In this document: one piece after another, positions 32,064 through 40,451 of the stretch | Position numbering within the stretch: the first letter of the stretch is position 1 | Layout of the letters: every line of letters begins with the position of its first letter | NCBI RefSeq assembly: GCF_021462265.1 | Contig: NZ_JAJONF010000007.1 | Coordinates: 62,001-126,000, forward strand | Length of the DNA stretch: 64,000 nt | Source of the DNA: Streptomyces shenzhenensis | GTDB taxonomy: Bacteria; Actinomycetota; Actinomycetes; Streptomycetales; Streptomycetaceae | Direction: 5' to 3' | Notes under the pieces: model-generated | Seen by the model: the letters and a program-made list of their open reading frames with translations, nothing else | Databases searched by the model: none | What the model was told of the DNA's origin: nothing | Made by a program: the position numbers and the translations under genes

Positions 32064-32972
32064 TCAGCCTTCCTCCAGCACCGTCCGGATCACGTGCCGG
32101 GCGTTGGACGCCATCGCCGGGTTCGTCTTCCGGTAGTACGGCAGCGCGATCAGCGCCTGCGAGAGAGTCCGCCCCCGGCCGCGGATCCAGGTCGCGTCGT
32201 CCACGCCCAGCGCCTCGCGGAAGGTTTCCCTCGCGTCCGCCGGCAACAGATTCCACGCCGGGAACAGATCACAGGCCGGATCGCCCACCCCCAGGCATCC
32301 GAAGTCGATCACCGAGGTCAGCCTGCCCCCGTCCACCAGCAGGTTGCCCGGCATGAGGTCGGCGTGCAACCACACCGGCGGCCCGTCCCAGCCCGGGGCC
32401 GCCAGCGTCTGTTCCCACACGGCGGCGGCGGCATCGCAGTCGATGCCCTCCTGCGGGATTCGGCGCAGTTCCCCGATCGCCGCCCGGGTCCCGGCGTCGA
32501 GCGAGGCGACCGGCCCGCCGCGGTGCGCCCGCGGCGCGCCCGGCAGGGTGATGCTCCGCATCGCCGCCACGAACCCGGCCAGGTCCCCGGCCAGCAGCAC
32601 CGGCTCGCTCAGGGCTCCCGCTTCGGGATTCTCCCCCGGCAGCCACCGGTACACCGACCACGGCCACGGAAATCCCTCGGCGGGCTCTCCGGCCCCGAGC
32701 ACCTCAGGGACGGACGTGGGCAGGTGGGGCCTGAGCCGGGGCAGCCAGGCCCGCTCCTTCGGCACGTCGTCGGCCCCGCCCCGCACCAGCGGCAGCCGTA
32801 CGGCCATGTCGTCTCCCAGCCGGAACATGGCGTTGACCGTGCCGCCGGACGGGAACCGCTCGACCGCCAGTCCCGCCCACCGCGGGAACTGCCCCGCGAC
32901 CAGCCGCCGTACGAGGTCGTCGTCGACGGGGTGCGTGCCGGGATGCGTCTGCCCTGTGCTCATCGACGTCAT
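32064..32972 (-). CDS. Aminoglycoside phosphotransferase-family kinase
   Basis: The 302-residue protein has the APH/choline-kinase fold. The catalytic loop is VWLHADLMPGNLLV, with the base Asp but Ala where APH(3') enzymes have Gly. The metal loop is VIDFGCLGVGDPACDL, and the N-terminal ATP loop is FPSGGTVNAMFRLG. Most such chromosomal genes phosphorylate metabolites or confer low-level resistance. The real substrate is unknown. ATG 32963 is an alternative start nine bases in. Confidence 0.84.
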   Translation of the reverse strand: MTSMSTGQTHPGTHPVDDDLVRRLVAGQFPRWAGLAVERFPSGGTVNAMFRLGDDMAVRLPLVRGGADDVPKERAWLPRLRPHLPTSVPEVLGAGEPAEGFPWPWSVYRWLPGENPEAGALSEPVLLAGDLAGFVAAMRSITLPGAPRAHRGGPVASLDAGTRAAIGELRRIPQEGIDCDAAAAVWEQTLAAPGWDGPPVWLHADLMPGNLLVDGGRLTSVIDFGCLGVGDPACDLFPAWNLLPADARETFREALGVDDATWIRGRGRTLSQALIALPYYRKTNPAMASNARHVIRTVLEEG

Positions 32973-33020
32973 CCGACCGTGTGCCGCCGACGGGCGTCAA
33001 ACGCCTTTTCGGCAGGAAGC

Positions 33021-33935
33021 TCACCAGCGCACCGCGGTGAAGTCCACAGGGCGGGGCCGGAGTTCCCGGGTGCGGGCCGCCAGGTGCCGTAGCCGGGAGG
33101 TCATTTCCTCGCGGGGCAGACGGCGGCGGTCGCCGTGTCCCGGCAGCAGCCACTCGAAGCGCAGCCGGTCGGCGGCCCGGGTCAGCGAGGCGGCCAGTTC
33201 GCGGATGGAGTACCAGGTGACGCTGTCGGCGACTTCGAGGTCGGCCGTCGTACGGGCCCAGTAGAAACTGTCGCCGCTGAAGCAGTAGCGCTCGTCCGCC
33301 AGGTACAGCACGCTGCCCCGGGTGTGCCCGGGGCAGGGGACGGCGAGGACGCCGGCGGCGATCTCGGCCGGAGCGGTGCCGCGCAGCACCCGGTCGGCGT
33401 CCGGGGCGGCGTCCAGATCGCCCTCGTGGATCCAGAGCCGGGCGCCGAAGCTGTCGGCGTACCGGCGGCCGTGCGCTGCGTGGTCGCGGTGGGTGAGGAG
33501 TACGTCGGTGACGGGACCCGGCGCCTCGTAGCGGGCGGCGAGCGCGGGGCTGAAGCGCGGGGTGTCGATCATCATCGACGTACCGTCGGGGCGGCGCAGG
33601 AGGTAGGAGTTGGCGCCGGCGGTGTGCGGGGAGTTGTGCCCGCACAGCAGCACGGAGCCGGTACCGCCGCCTGCGCCGGTGTCGTCGTCCAGGGGCATCG
33701 GGAACGGATCCCGGGCCGGGTCCAGCCGCCCGCCCGGGGGCCGGACGGACCGGGTGGGGCAGGCGTGCGCCGCCGCGTGCAACCGTGCCGCCTCCGCCGG
33801 GTCGCGCGGCTGGCGCAGTACGGCCGAGCGCCCCGCCACCTCCCCGATGAGCCCCGGCGCGAGCTGCCGCGCGACATCGCAGTTCGTGCAGCGCCCGTCC
33901 ACCCGCCAGTCCCGCTCGGTCTCTTCGATCCCCAT
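33021..33935 (-). CDS. Metallo-beta-lactamase fold protein with N-terminal ferredoxin-like segment
   Basis: The 304-residue product starts at ATG 33935, with GAGGA seven bases upstream. Residues 10-66 resemble a small ferredoxin: DGRCTNCDVARQLAPGLI, then HACPTRSVRPP, giving Cys16, Cys19 and Cys59. Residues 95-304 are a metallo-beta-lactamase fold (VLLTHRDHAAHG, then PCPGHTRGSVLYL, then CFSGDSFYWA, then LLPGHGD). The first metal motif reads THRDHAAH, with Arg between the two conserved positions. The combination suggests a redox-linked hydrolase or sulfur-handling enzyme; the function is unknown. Confidence 0.8.
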   Translation of the reverse strand: MGIEETERDWRVDGRCTNCDVARQLAPGLIGEVAGRSAVLRQPRDPAEAARLHAAAHACPTRSVRPPGGRLDPARDPFPMPLDDDTGAGGGTGSVLLCGHNSPHTAGANSYLLRRPDGTSMMIDTPRFSPALAARYEAPGPVTDVLLTHRDHAAHGRRYADSFGARLWIHEGDLDAAPDADRVLRGTAPAEIAAGVLAVPCPGHTRGSVLYLADERYCFSGDSFYWARTTADLEVADSVTWYSIRELAASLTRAADRLRFEWLLPGHGDRRRLPREEMTSRLRHLAARTRELRPRPVDFTAVRW

Positions 33936-34066
33936 GGCCCCGTCCTCTTCCGTTCCCGTCCCGCCGGTCACCTCAGGGGTATCCCGGCCCGCGCGGAAAG
34001 CGGAAGGGGGGCAGGACCTGGCGCTTGCGGCAGGGGGCTGCTCTGCCGAGGGCGTCTCACGGCGGC

Positions 34067-34849
34067 TCACATCGGCTTGGGCTTGAAGACCGCGAAGACG
34101 GCGCCCTGCGGGTCGGCGACCACGGACATGCGGCCGGCCATCATCTCGAACGGCGGTGCGATCACCGTGCCGTTGCGCTTGACGAGGGCGTCCACTGTGG
34201 AGTCGACGTCGTCGACGGCGAAGTAGGTGAGCCAGTGCGGCGGGACGCCGGGCCGGTCGTCGCCGAGCCGGGCGGCGCCGCCGACGCTCCGGCCGCCGAC
34301 GTTCAGCGACCAGTAGGTCCCGCCGGCGCCCTCCATCGGCTGGATCTCGATCCCGAAGGCCTCGCCGTAGAAGCCGGTGGCGCCGGGTACGTCGCTGGTG
34401 TTCAGCTCGTTCCAGATCAGCGCGCCCGGCTCGTTGACCACCCCGGCACCGTGGAACTCGCCCGGCTGCCACACCCCGAACACGGCGCCCTGCGGGTCGG
34501 CGGCGATCAGCATCCGGCCGATGGCGCCGACGTCCATCACCGGGGCGATCAGCGTGCCGCCGGCCGAGACGATGGTGTCCTGGGTGGCCTGGGCGTCGGT
34601 GCTGGCCAGGTAGGTGGTCCACACGGTCGGCGGCTCCGGCTGCCCCTCCGGCGCCATGGCCGCGCCGATGCCCGCCACCGGCCTGCCCCGCAGCGTGCAG
34701 ACCGCGTACCCGCCGAAGTCGGCGCCGCCGACCTCGCCCTGCCAGCCGAACAGGTCACGGTAGAAGTCCAGCGCCGCCTGCTGGTCCTGCGCCATCAGAT
34801 CGACCCAGCACGGGGTGCCGGTGGCGTACGGAGTGGTGATTTCAGGCAT
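34067..34849 (-). CDS. Two-domain VOC (glyoxalase-like) protein
   Basis: The 260-residue protein contains two VOC repeats. Repeat one (residues 5-122) has GTPCWVDLMAQDQQAALDFY, and repeat two (135-258) has GALIWNELNTSDVPGATGFY. Both end in AADPQGAVFGVW/VADPQGAVFAVF. This CFP30-type arrangement occurs widely in actinomycetes and includes hydroxylase- and dioxygenase-like proteins of unknown reaction. GGGAG precedes ATG 34849 at six bases. Confidence 0.83.
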   Translation of the reverse strand: MPEITTPYATGTPCWVDLMAQDQQAALDFYRDLFGWQGEVGGADFGGYAVCTLRGRPVAGIGAAMAPEGQPEPPTVWTTYLASTDAQATQDTIVSAGGTLIAPVMDVGAIGRMLIAADPQGAVFGVWQPGEFHGAGVVNEPGALIWNELNTSDVPGATGFYGEAFGIEIQPMEGAGGTYWSLNVGGRSVGGAARLGDDRPGVPPHWLTYFAVDDVDSTVDALVKRNGTVIAPPFEMMAGRMSVVADPQGAVFAVFKPKPM

Positions 34850-35020
34850 GTGCGACTCCCTGCGCGCGAAAAAGTTCCCCGCCGCCCACCATCACCGCCC
34901 CGGCCCGTTCCCGCCACCGGAACGGACGGGGTCCTACGCTCGGCTCCTGCGCGCGGCCGGCAGCCCGAGTCGTCCCGCGAGCCGTGGCGGCCAGGGGGCG
35001 ACGACAGCCCCGCTGCCCCG

Positions 35021-35845
35021 CTACCGAGGGCGCCGCACGCGGAACTCGTTGCCGTCGGGGTCGAGCATCAGGACGCCGTCGCCGTCGCCGTCGCCGTTCC
35101 GGTCGTGGTCGTGGTCGCGGTCGCCGCCGCGGTCCCGGTTGCCGTCGCCCGTGCCTGCGCCGTCGCCCGTGCCTGCGCCGCTGTCCGCGCCCGCGCCGCT
35201 GTCCGTGCGCGTCGCGCCCAGCGAGACCAGGCGGCCGACCTCCGCAGCCCAGTCGTCGTCGGCGGGCACCTCCAGTTCGAGGAACAGCCTGTTCTTCCCC
35301 GTCTTCGGTGCCACCGGCGGGCCACCCCACGTGATCTTCGTACCGCCGTCGGGCGACTGGATCGCGGTCTCCTGGTCCTGGTCCCACACCAGCGGCCACC
35401 GCAGCGCCCTGCTCCAGAAGTAGCCGACCTCCTGCGTGCCGTCGCAGGCCAGCGCTCCGATGAAGCCGGTGCCGGCGAGGAACTTGTTGCCCGCCTCGAT
35501 GACGCAGAACTCGTTGCCGTCCGGATCGGCGAGCACGACATGCCCCTCTTCCGGGAGCTGGCCGACGTCGATGTGCTTCCCGCCGAGCTCCAGCGCCCGA
35601 GCCACCGTCCGCCGCTGCTCCTCCGGAGAGGCGCTCGTCAGGTCGAAGTGGGCCCGGTTTTGGCCGGTCTTCGGCTCCTGGCTCGGCAGGAAACGGATGC
35701 GGAAACCGGCGCTGTCAGGGGGGAGGATCGCGACATCGCCGTCCGGACCGTCGGCCGGTTCCCAGCCCAGGACCCCGGACCAGAACCGCGCCAGGCCCGA
35801 CGGCCGGGTCGCGTTGAAGCAGATCGCGAACAGTTGACTGGTCAT
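35021..35845 (-). CDS. Two-domain VOC protein with a repetitive C-terminal insertion
   Basis: The 274-residue protein has two VOC modules: AICFNATRPSGLARFWSGVL, then LADPDGNEFCVIEA; and FIGALACDGTQEVGYFWSRAL, then LMLDPDGNEFRVRR. Between the last helix and the final strand there is a 41-residue low-complexity insertion (residues 216-256, coded at 35078-35200), made of Asp, Gly, Ser, Thr, Arg, Asn and His. The insertion separates GATRTD from GVLMLDPDGNEF, which are nearly contiguous in related proteins. The family lacks an assigned reaction here. GAGAGG precedes ATG 35845. Confidence 0.8.
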   Translation of the reverse strand: MTSQLFAICFNATRPSGLARFWSGVLGWEPADGPDGDVAILPPDSAGFRIRFLPSQEPKTGQNRAHFDLTSASPEEQRRTVARALELGGKHIDVGQLPEEGHVVLADPDGNEFCVIEAGNKFLAGTGFIGALACDGTQEVGYFWSRALRWPLVWDQDQETAIQSPDGGTKITWGGPPVAPKTGKNRLFLELEVPADDDWAAEVGRLVSLGATRTDSGAGADSGAGTGDGAGTGDGNRDRGGDRDHDHDRNGDGDGDGVLMLDPDGNEFRVRRPR

Positions 35846-35978
35846 GTCCCGGGCCTCTCCGATCCGCTGACGGCCGCTACGTCGCCCGGCCCTTCCCGCG
35901 GGCGCAGCCTAGGGGGCCGCGCGGTACCCCCGCATCCGAAAATCGGGCGCCCGCGCGGGGTCCGCCGGCCCGCCGGGG

Positions 35979-36812
35979 CTACCTGGCGTCCTGGTCCGAG
36001 GTCGCGTGGAGCGAGCCCAGCAGGGCGAGGGCCTGGGCGCTGGGGCTGCCGGGTTCGGCCTGGTAGACGACGAGTTGCTGGCCCGGAGCGTCACGTACGT
36101 CGAAGGCCTGGTACGTGAGGGTCAGGGGGCCGACGTCGGGGTGGAGCAGGTGTTTGGCGTCCTGGGTCTTGCCGCGCACGGCGTGGGTGTGCCAGAGACG
36201 GGTGAAGTCCGCGCTGTGCTCGGTGAGGACGCGGACCAGTTCCCGCAGGCGTGGGTGGTCCGGGTCGAGACCGGCCGCCTGACGCAGGTGACCCACGGTG
36301 GTCTGCGCCGTCTCGGTCCACCGGGTGTAGAACTGCCGCCCGGCCGGGTCGAGGAAGACCATGCGGGCCAGGTTGTCCGCCGGCTCGAAGGGTGAGTGCA
36401 GAGCGTCGGCCAGGGCGTTGCCCGCCAGCACCTCCAGAGTCTGGTCGACGACGAACGCGGGGGCGCCCGGGTAGCCGTCCATCAGCTGGCGAAGTGCGGG
36501 ACCGACCCGGTCCGTGGTGTGGCCGAACTGGTCGCCGGGCACCGTCCCGGCCAGCCGGTGCAGGTGGGCGAGGGCGTCGGCGTCCAGCCGCAGGGCGCGG
36601 CCGAGCGCGTCGACGACGGGGGCCGAGGGGTGGCGTTCGCGGCCCTGTTCCAGGCGGGTGTAGTAGTCCACGTTCACCCCGCCCAGGACGGCGACCTCCT
36701 CGCGGCGCAGTCCGGCGACCCTGCGCACGCCGTGGCTCGCCATCCCGACGTCCTGCGGCCGCAGGGCCGCTCTGCGGGCGCGCAGGAACTCTCCCAGGTG
36801 GTTGCCGGTCAT
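35979..36812 (-). CDS. MmyB-like XRE regulator
   Basis: The 277-residue protein begins LGEFLRARRAALRPQDVGMA and has the long XRE helix-turn-helix (RRVAGLRREEVAVLGGVNVD, then YYTRLEQGRERHPS). A MmyB-like ligand domain follows (LVRVLTEHSADFTRLWHTHA, then LLHPDVGPLTLTYQAFDV). This family has a PAS-like pocket thought to bind fatty-acid-like molecules. It is commonly found in actinomycetes next to a divergent short-chain dehydrogenase, exactly as here. A TAGCCT box six bases upstream of the ATG (36819-36824) predicts a leaderless transcript. Confidence 0.88.
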   Translation of the reverse strand: MTGNHLGEFLRARRAALRPQDVGMASHGVRRVAGLRREEVAVLGGVNVDYYTRLEQGRERHPSAPVVDALGRALRLDADALAHLHRLAGTVPGDQFGHTTDRVGPALRQLMDGYPGAPAFVVDQTLEVLAGNALADALHSPFEPADNLARMVFLDPAGRQFYTRWTETAQTTVGHLRQAAGLDPDHPRLRELVRVLTEHSADFTRLWHTHAVRGKTQDAKHLLHPDVGPLTLTYQAFDVRDAPGQQLVVYQAEPGSPSAQALALLGSLHATSDQDAR

Positions 36813-36840
36813 GCCGCCAGGCTAGGCGCCGGTGCGGAGC

Positions 36841-36869
36841 GCTGCCTGGGTGTACCGCACCTGGGCAGC
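36841..36869. promoter_or_regulatory. Inverted repeat between the MmyB-like and SDR genes
   Basis: GCTGCC (36841-36846) and GGCAGC (36864-36869) flank CTGGG/CACC-rich sequence that recurs downstream (CTGGGCAGCACCCACC). The site is a candidate operator for the MmyB-like regulator acting on both genes. Confidence 0.45.
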
Positions 36870-36981
36870 ACCCACCCTGGCCGACCGCCTCCGGCCTGCC
36901 CAGACTCGGCCGGGTGGGCGGTATCCGCGACGGAGCGCGCCACCACGGACACCCCGTGCTCCACCGAGAGGAACAGCAGAC

Positions 36982-37722
36982 ATGACGACGACAGACACCC
37001 CCAAGGTCGTGGCGGTCACCGGAGCGAGCAGCGGGATCGGCGAGGCGACCGCCCGCCGGCTCGCCGCCGACGGCCACCGCCTGTTCCTCGGAGCGCGCCG
37101 CACCGGCCGTCTCGAAACGCTCACCGGGGAGATCACCGCCGCGGGCGGCACCGCGGCCTTCCGGCGGCTGGACGTCACGGACGCCGCCGACGTCCGGGCC
37201 TTCGTCTCGGCCGCCCGTGAGCACTACGGCCGCGTGGACGTGCTCGTCAACAACGCCGGTGTCATGCCGCTCTCGCCGCTGGAGGCGCTGCGGACGGACG
37301 AATGGGACCGGATGATCGACGTCAACATGCGGGGCGTCCTGCACGGCATCGCCGCCGCCCTGCCCGTGATGCGCGCCCAGGGCGGCGGCCACTTCGTGAA
37401 CATCGCCTCCGTCGGGGCGTACGAGGTCTCTCCCACCGCCGCCGTCTACTGCGCCACCAAGTTCGCCGTCCGCGCGATCTCCGAAGGACTACGGCAGGAG
37501 TCCACCGGCGCGATCCGGGTCACCCTCGTCTCCCCGGGCGTGACCGAGTCCGAACTCGCCGACACCATCTCCGACCTCGCCGCCAGGGAGGCCATGAAGA
37601 CCTACCGCGCCGTGGCACTCCCCGCCTCCGCCGTCGCGGAGGCCATCGCCTACGCCGTCGCCCAGCCCCCGCAGGTCGACGTCAACGAAATCGTCGTCCG
37701 TCCCGCCGCGAGCGCTCAGTAG
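36982..37722 (+). CDS. Short-chain dehydrogenase/reductase
   Basis: The 246-residue enzyme starts at ATG 36982 behind GAGAGGA. It is a classical SDR: TGASSGIGEATAR (cofactor loop), NNAGVM, the catalytic Ser in NIASVGAY and Tyr-Lys in YCATKFAV. The Arg-rich second strand (ARRTGRLETL) suggests NADP preference. It is the probable target of the divergent MmyB-like regulator. Its substrate is unknown. The 3' end overlaps the convergent GatB/YqeY gene by seven bases. Confidence 0.92.
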   Translation: MTTTDTPKVVAVTGASSGIGEATARRLAADGHRLFLGARRTGRLETLTGEITAAGGTAAFRRLDVTDAADVRAFVSAAREHYGRVDVLVNNAGVMPLSPLEALRTDEWDRMIDVNMRGVLHGIAAALPVMRAQGGGHFVNIASVGAYEVSPTAAVYCATKFAVRAISEGLRQESTGAIRVTLVSPGVTESELADTISDLAAREAMKTYRAVALPASAVAEAIAYAVAQPPQVDVNEIVVRPAASAQ

Positions 37723-38081
37723 TCCCGCGCGGTCCCGTCGACGAAGCGCAGCAGCACGGCGGCCTCCGCGCGCAGCCGTCCGGCCCGGTCGGCGTGCGCG
37801 GGAGCGGTCAACTGCTCCGCGGCTTCCAGTCGCTCGGCGGCCTCGGCGCGCACGACCTCCACCACGTCGCGCTCACTCAGCTCTCGCCGCGCCGCTTCGG
37901 TGGCACCGGCTCCGACCGGCGACGCCTCAAGGGCCAGACCACGCAGCTCCGTCTCGGCCACGGGCACCGCCTCGGCGTTGTCCAGAGCGGCGAGCGTAGA
38001 GCGCAGGGCGCTCACCGCGACCTTGTCATGGGCACGCATGGCTTCCGGCAGTGCTTGACGCATACGCAGACGTACAGACAT
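37716..38081 (-). CDS. GatB/YqeY domain protein
   Basis: The 121-residue product starts at ATG 38081 and opens MSVRLRMRQALPEAMRAHDK, followed by VSALRSTLAALDNAEAV. This resembles the GatB/YqeY helical domain that binds tRNA in amidotransferases; stand-alone versions have unclear roles. The C-terminus is a helix rich in Glu and Ala (VVEVVRAEAAERLEAAEQL). Confidence 0.75.
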   Translation of the reverse strand: MSVRLRMRQALPEAMRAHDKVAVSALRSTLAALDNAEAVPVAETELRGLALEASPVGAGATEAARRELSERDVVEVVRAEAAERLEAAEQLTAPAHADRAGRLRAEAAVLLRFVDGTARDY

Positions 38082-38141
38082 GCCGGTGACCTTATGGCGG
38101 CCGCCTTGGACCCACAACGCGATATACGAGTGGAGGCGTGA

Positions 38142-38576
38142 TCAGCGGGAGCCGGCGCCACCGTACAGCGGGACCGCGGCGGCGACCTCACACCACACGT
38201 ACTTCCCCCTGTTGCCGAACCGCGACAGCGGCTGCCAGCCCCACAGATCCGAACAGGCCCGCACCAGCGCCAGCCCCCGCCCCTCCTCCACCTCCCCGAG
38301 CCGCTCCAACGGCACCGGCGGTTCGGGCGGTTCGGGGTCCGCGTCCCACGCGCCGATCCGGAGAGTGCCGGGCGGCGACCAGCGGATGCGCAGGGCGGCG
38401 GGGCCTTTCGTATGCCGTACGGCGTTGGAGACCAGCTCGGTGGCGAGGAGTTCGGCGACGTCGAGGGAGGGCACGAGCTCATGGGCGGTGAGCACCAGTC
38501 TGAGCGTGTGCCGGCTGACGGGGACGGCGCGCAGGTCGTTGGGGATGGTGAGCGTGTACTCCCAGGCTTCGGGCAT
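38142..38576 (-). CDS. Anti-sigma-factor-like ATP-binding protein (HATPase_c)
   Basis: The 144-residue protein is an RsbW-type GHKL ATPase. The N-box reads LLATELVSNAVRHTKGPA, the G1-like segment DADPEPPEPP, and the C-terminal box GRGLALVRACSDLWGW. It is divergent from an XRE-DUF5753 regulator followed by a DUF397 gene, the arrangement seen at whiJ-like loci of streptomycetes. It could hold or release a sigma factor, or act with the regulator through protein contact. Confidence 0.83.
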   Translation of the reverse strand: MPEAWEYTLTIPNDLRAVPVSRHTLRLVLTAHELVPSLDVAELLATELVSNAVRHTKGPAALRIRWSPPGTLRIGAWDADPEPPEPPVPLERLGEVEEGRGLALVRACSDLWGWQPLSRFGNRGKYVWCEVAAAVPLYGGAGSR

Positions 38577-38781
38577 GCGTCATCAACTCCATTGTTCGCG
38601 GGGGAGTTTCCGGCAGGGTGGCGTTGCCGCGGCCGTCGTGGCAGGACGGGGCGGTGCACTTCCGCTGCGTGTGCGGTGCGTCACTGACGGTAGACCTGAA
38701 AGTTTCGGTTGGGCAAGTCGGTCGCGTAATCTGACCTCGAACGAGTCGCACGGGCAGATGCGTTGGAGCAAGGAGCGGTTG

Positions 38782-39633
38782 ATGGGCACCAGGCGCGAAC
38801 CAACGGCTCGGCAACTGCGTCTGGCAAAGGAGTTGCGCAGACTCCGCGATGCGGCCGGTCTCACCGCGCGCGAGGCGGCCAAGCTGCTCGGGGTGAGCAA
38901 CGTGCAGATCAGTCAGATCGAGGCGGGCTTGTCCGGTGTGAGCGAGCAGCGACTGCGTCGTCTCGCATCCCATTACGCCTGTACGGACGAGGTGTTCATC
39001 GACGCTTTGGTGGCGATGGCGACCGACCGGACGCGGGGGTGGTGGGAGGAGTACCGAGAGTTGCTACCCACTTCCTTCCTCGATCTGGCTGAGCTGGACC
39101 ACCACTCCCGGTTTCAGAGGCACGTGGCCATCACGTACGTGCCAGGTCTATTGCAGACGCAAGGCTACGCCCGCGCCGTGTTCTCCGACAGGATTCCGGA
39201 ACTCGCCGAAGATGAACTTGAGTTGCGCGTACGCCACCGCATGGCGCGTCGTGTGATCATCGAGGGCCCCGCACCGATCCCCCTTCAGGCTGTGATCCAC
39301 GAAGCAGCTCTCCGCATCAGGGTCGGCGATCGTGCGCTGTCACGAGTTCAACTCGATCGCATCCTGGAACTCTCGCATGCGGATCACATTTCGGTGAGGG
39401 TGATCCCCTTCGACTTGGACGGCTTCTCTCAAGCTGGTAGCGCGATGACCTACGTGGGCGGTTCCGTCCCGAAGCTGGACACAGTCGTACGTGACGCTCC
39501 TCACGGCACCGTCTTCATCGACTCTGAGGCTCAACTGAACGCCTTCCGGGCTCGCTTCCATAAACTGGAGGCCGTGTCACTCGACGCCGAGCGTTCGCGT
39601 GACTTCATCAACAGATTGGCCAAGGAGCTGTGA
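38782..39633 (+). CDS. XRE-family regulator with DUF5753 domain (WhiJ-like)
   Basis: The 283-residue protein starts at ATG 38782 with AAGGAG six bases upstream. Residues 10-70 form an XRE helix-turn-helix (LRLAKELRRLRDAAGLTARE, then LGVSNVQISQIEAGLSG). Residues 100-275 form DUF5753 (FQRHVAITYVPGLLQTQGYA, RVRHRMARR, HEAALRIRVG, VRVIPFDLDG). Such regulators control development or unlinked targets together with small DUF397 proteins. A TAATCT box (38727-38732) may be its -10. GAAAGTTTC (38697-38705) is a palindromic candidate site in the divergent promoter. Confidence 0.9.
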   Translation: MGTRREPTARQLRLAKELRRLRDAAGLTAREAAKLLGVSNVQISQIEAGLSGVSEQRLRRLASHYACTDEVFIDALVAMATDRTRGWWEEYRELLPTSFLDLAELDHHSRFQRHVAITYVPGLLQTQGYARAVFSDRIPELAEDELELRVRHRMARRVIIEGPAPIPLQAVIHEAALRIRVGDRALSRVQLDRILELSHADHISVRVIPFDLDGFSQAGSAMTYVGGSVPKLDTVVRDAPHGTVFIDSEAQLNAFRARFHKLEAVSLDAERSRDFINRLAKEL

Positions 39634-39640
39634 GGCGGCG

Positions 39641-39841
39641 ATGACCAATCCCGATAGTTGGCGGAAATCGTCCTACTCCGGCGGTGGTGACGGTAATGAG
39701 TGCGTCGAGATAGCCACGACCCCAACCCACGCGGCCGTCCGCGACTCCAAGGCCCCGGCCCGCGCCACCCTCACCTTCCCCGCAGGAGCCTTCGCTGTCT
39801 TCGTCGAGGGGATCAAGTCAGGGGGCTGGCCCGGACGGTAG
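39641..39841 (+). CDS. DUF397 protein
   Basis: The 66-residue protein follows the DUF5753 regulator after seven bases. It has the full DUF397 pattern: SWRKSSYSGGGDGNECVEIA, then AVRDSKAPARATLTFPAGAF and AVFVEGIK. DUF397 proteins are thought to bind or titrate the cognate DUF5753 regulator (as proposed for WhiJ systems). Spacing implies one mRNA. Confidence 0.88.
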   Translation: MTNPDSWRKSSYSGGGDGNECVEIATTPTHAAVRDSKAPARATLTFPAGAFAVFVEGIKSGGWPGR

Positions 39842-40222
39842 CCGCGGCACCCTGCAGCACCGTGACCCGCTCGATGACCAGCCCCGCCAGCACGGCCGCC
39901 GCGAGCATCAGGCCTCGGCCACCACGAGGCAGGCCAGCGAGCCGGGGGCCACCCGGCTCGCCACCACGAGCAGCAGCGCGTGCGCCACCCAGGCGGCCCA
40001 CCACAGATTCACCAGCGTCGTCTCCCGCTTCTCCCATGACGCGGAGCCGGCGCGGCCGATGTCGAGGACGATCCGGCGCGGGGCGACGAGGTTGACCACC
40101 GGTATGAACCAGGCGACGACCATCCAGCCCGGACTCGGGACCGCGGCCTCGGGGGACAACTGCTGGGCGGCGCGCCGGGAGTGGGCGAGCCACACGAGGA
40201 ACACCACGGTCGTGATGTGAAC
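39813..40222 (-). pseudogene. DUF4328 membrane protein, N-truncated and frameshifted
   Basis: From about 40216 one frame reads TTVVFLVWLAHSRRAAQQL, SPGWMVVAWFIPVVNL, APRRIVLDIGRAG and LVNLWWAAWVAHALLLV, the conserved core of DUF4328 proteins, then stops at 39908. The natural continuation (LMLAAAVLAGLVIERVTVLQ) lies in another frame immediately after. The first membrane segments expected before TTVVF are missing. The shift plus truncation, next to an oxidase gene with different character, suggest damage by an insertion event. Confidence 0.65.
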
Positions 40223-40451
40223 GGGCCACGACGCTCGCCGATCACGCGCGCCGCTTGTGCAACCCGGTGGGTGGACAGCTGACGGTCCGCCGATCCGGTG
40301 TGTCTGCCGCCTTCCTCGCGCTGGAGCGGCAGCGCTGAAAGGGCTGAACGGGTGCTCTTCGGCAGAGCGGACCGGCGCACCGCAGCACGCTCCGAACCAG
40401 GCCTGTATCTCTGTCTGGAACGTCACCTGAGGCGATGGAAGGCTGGAGAAG

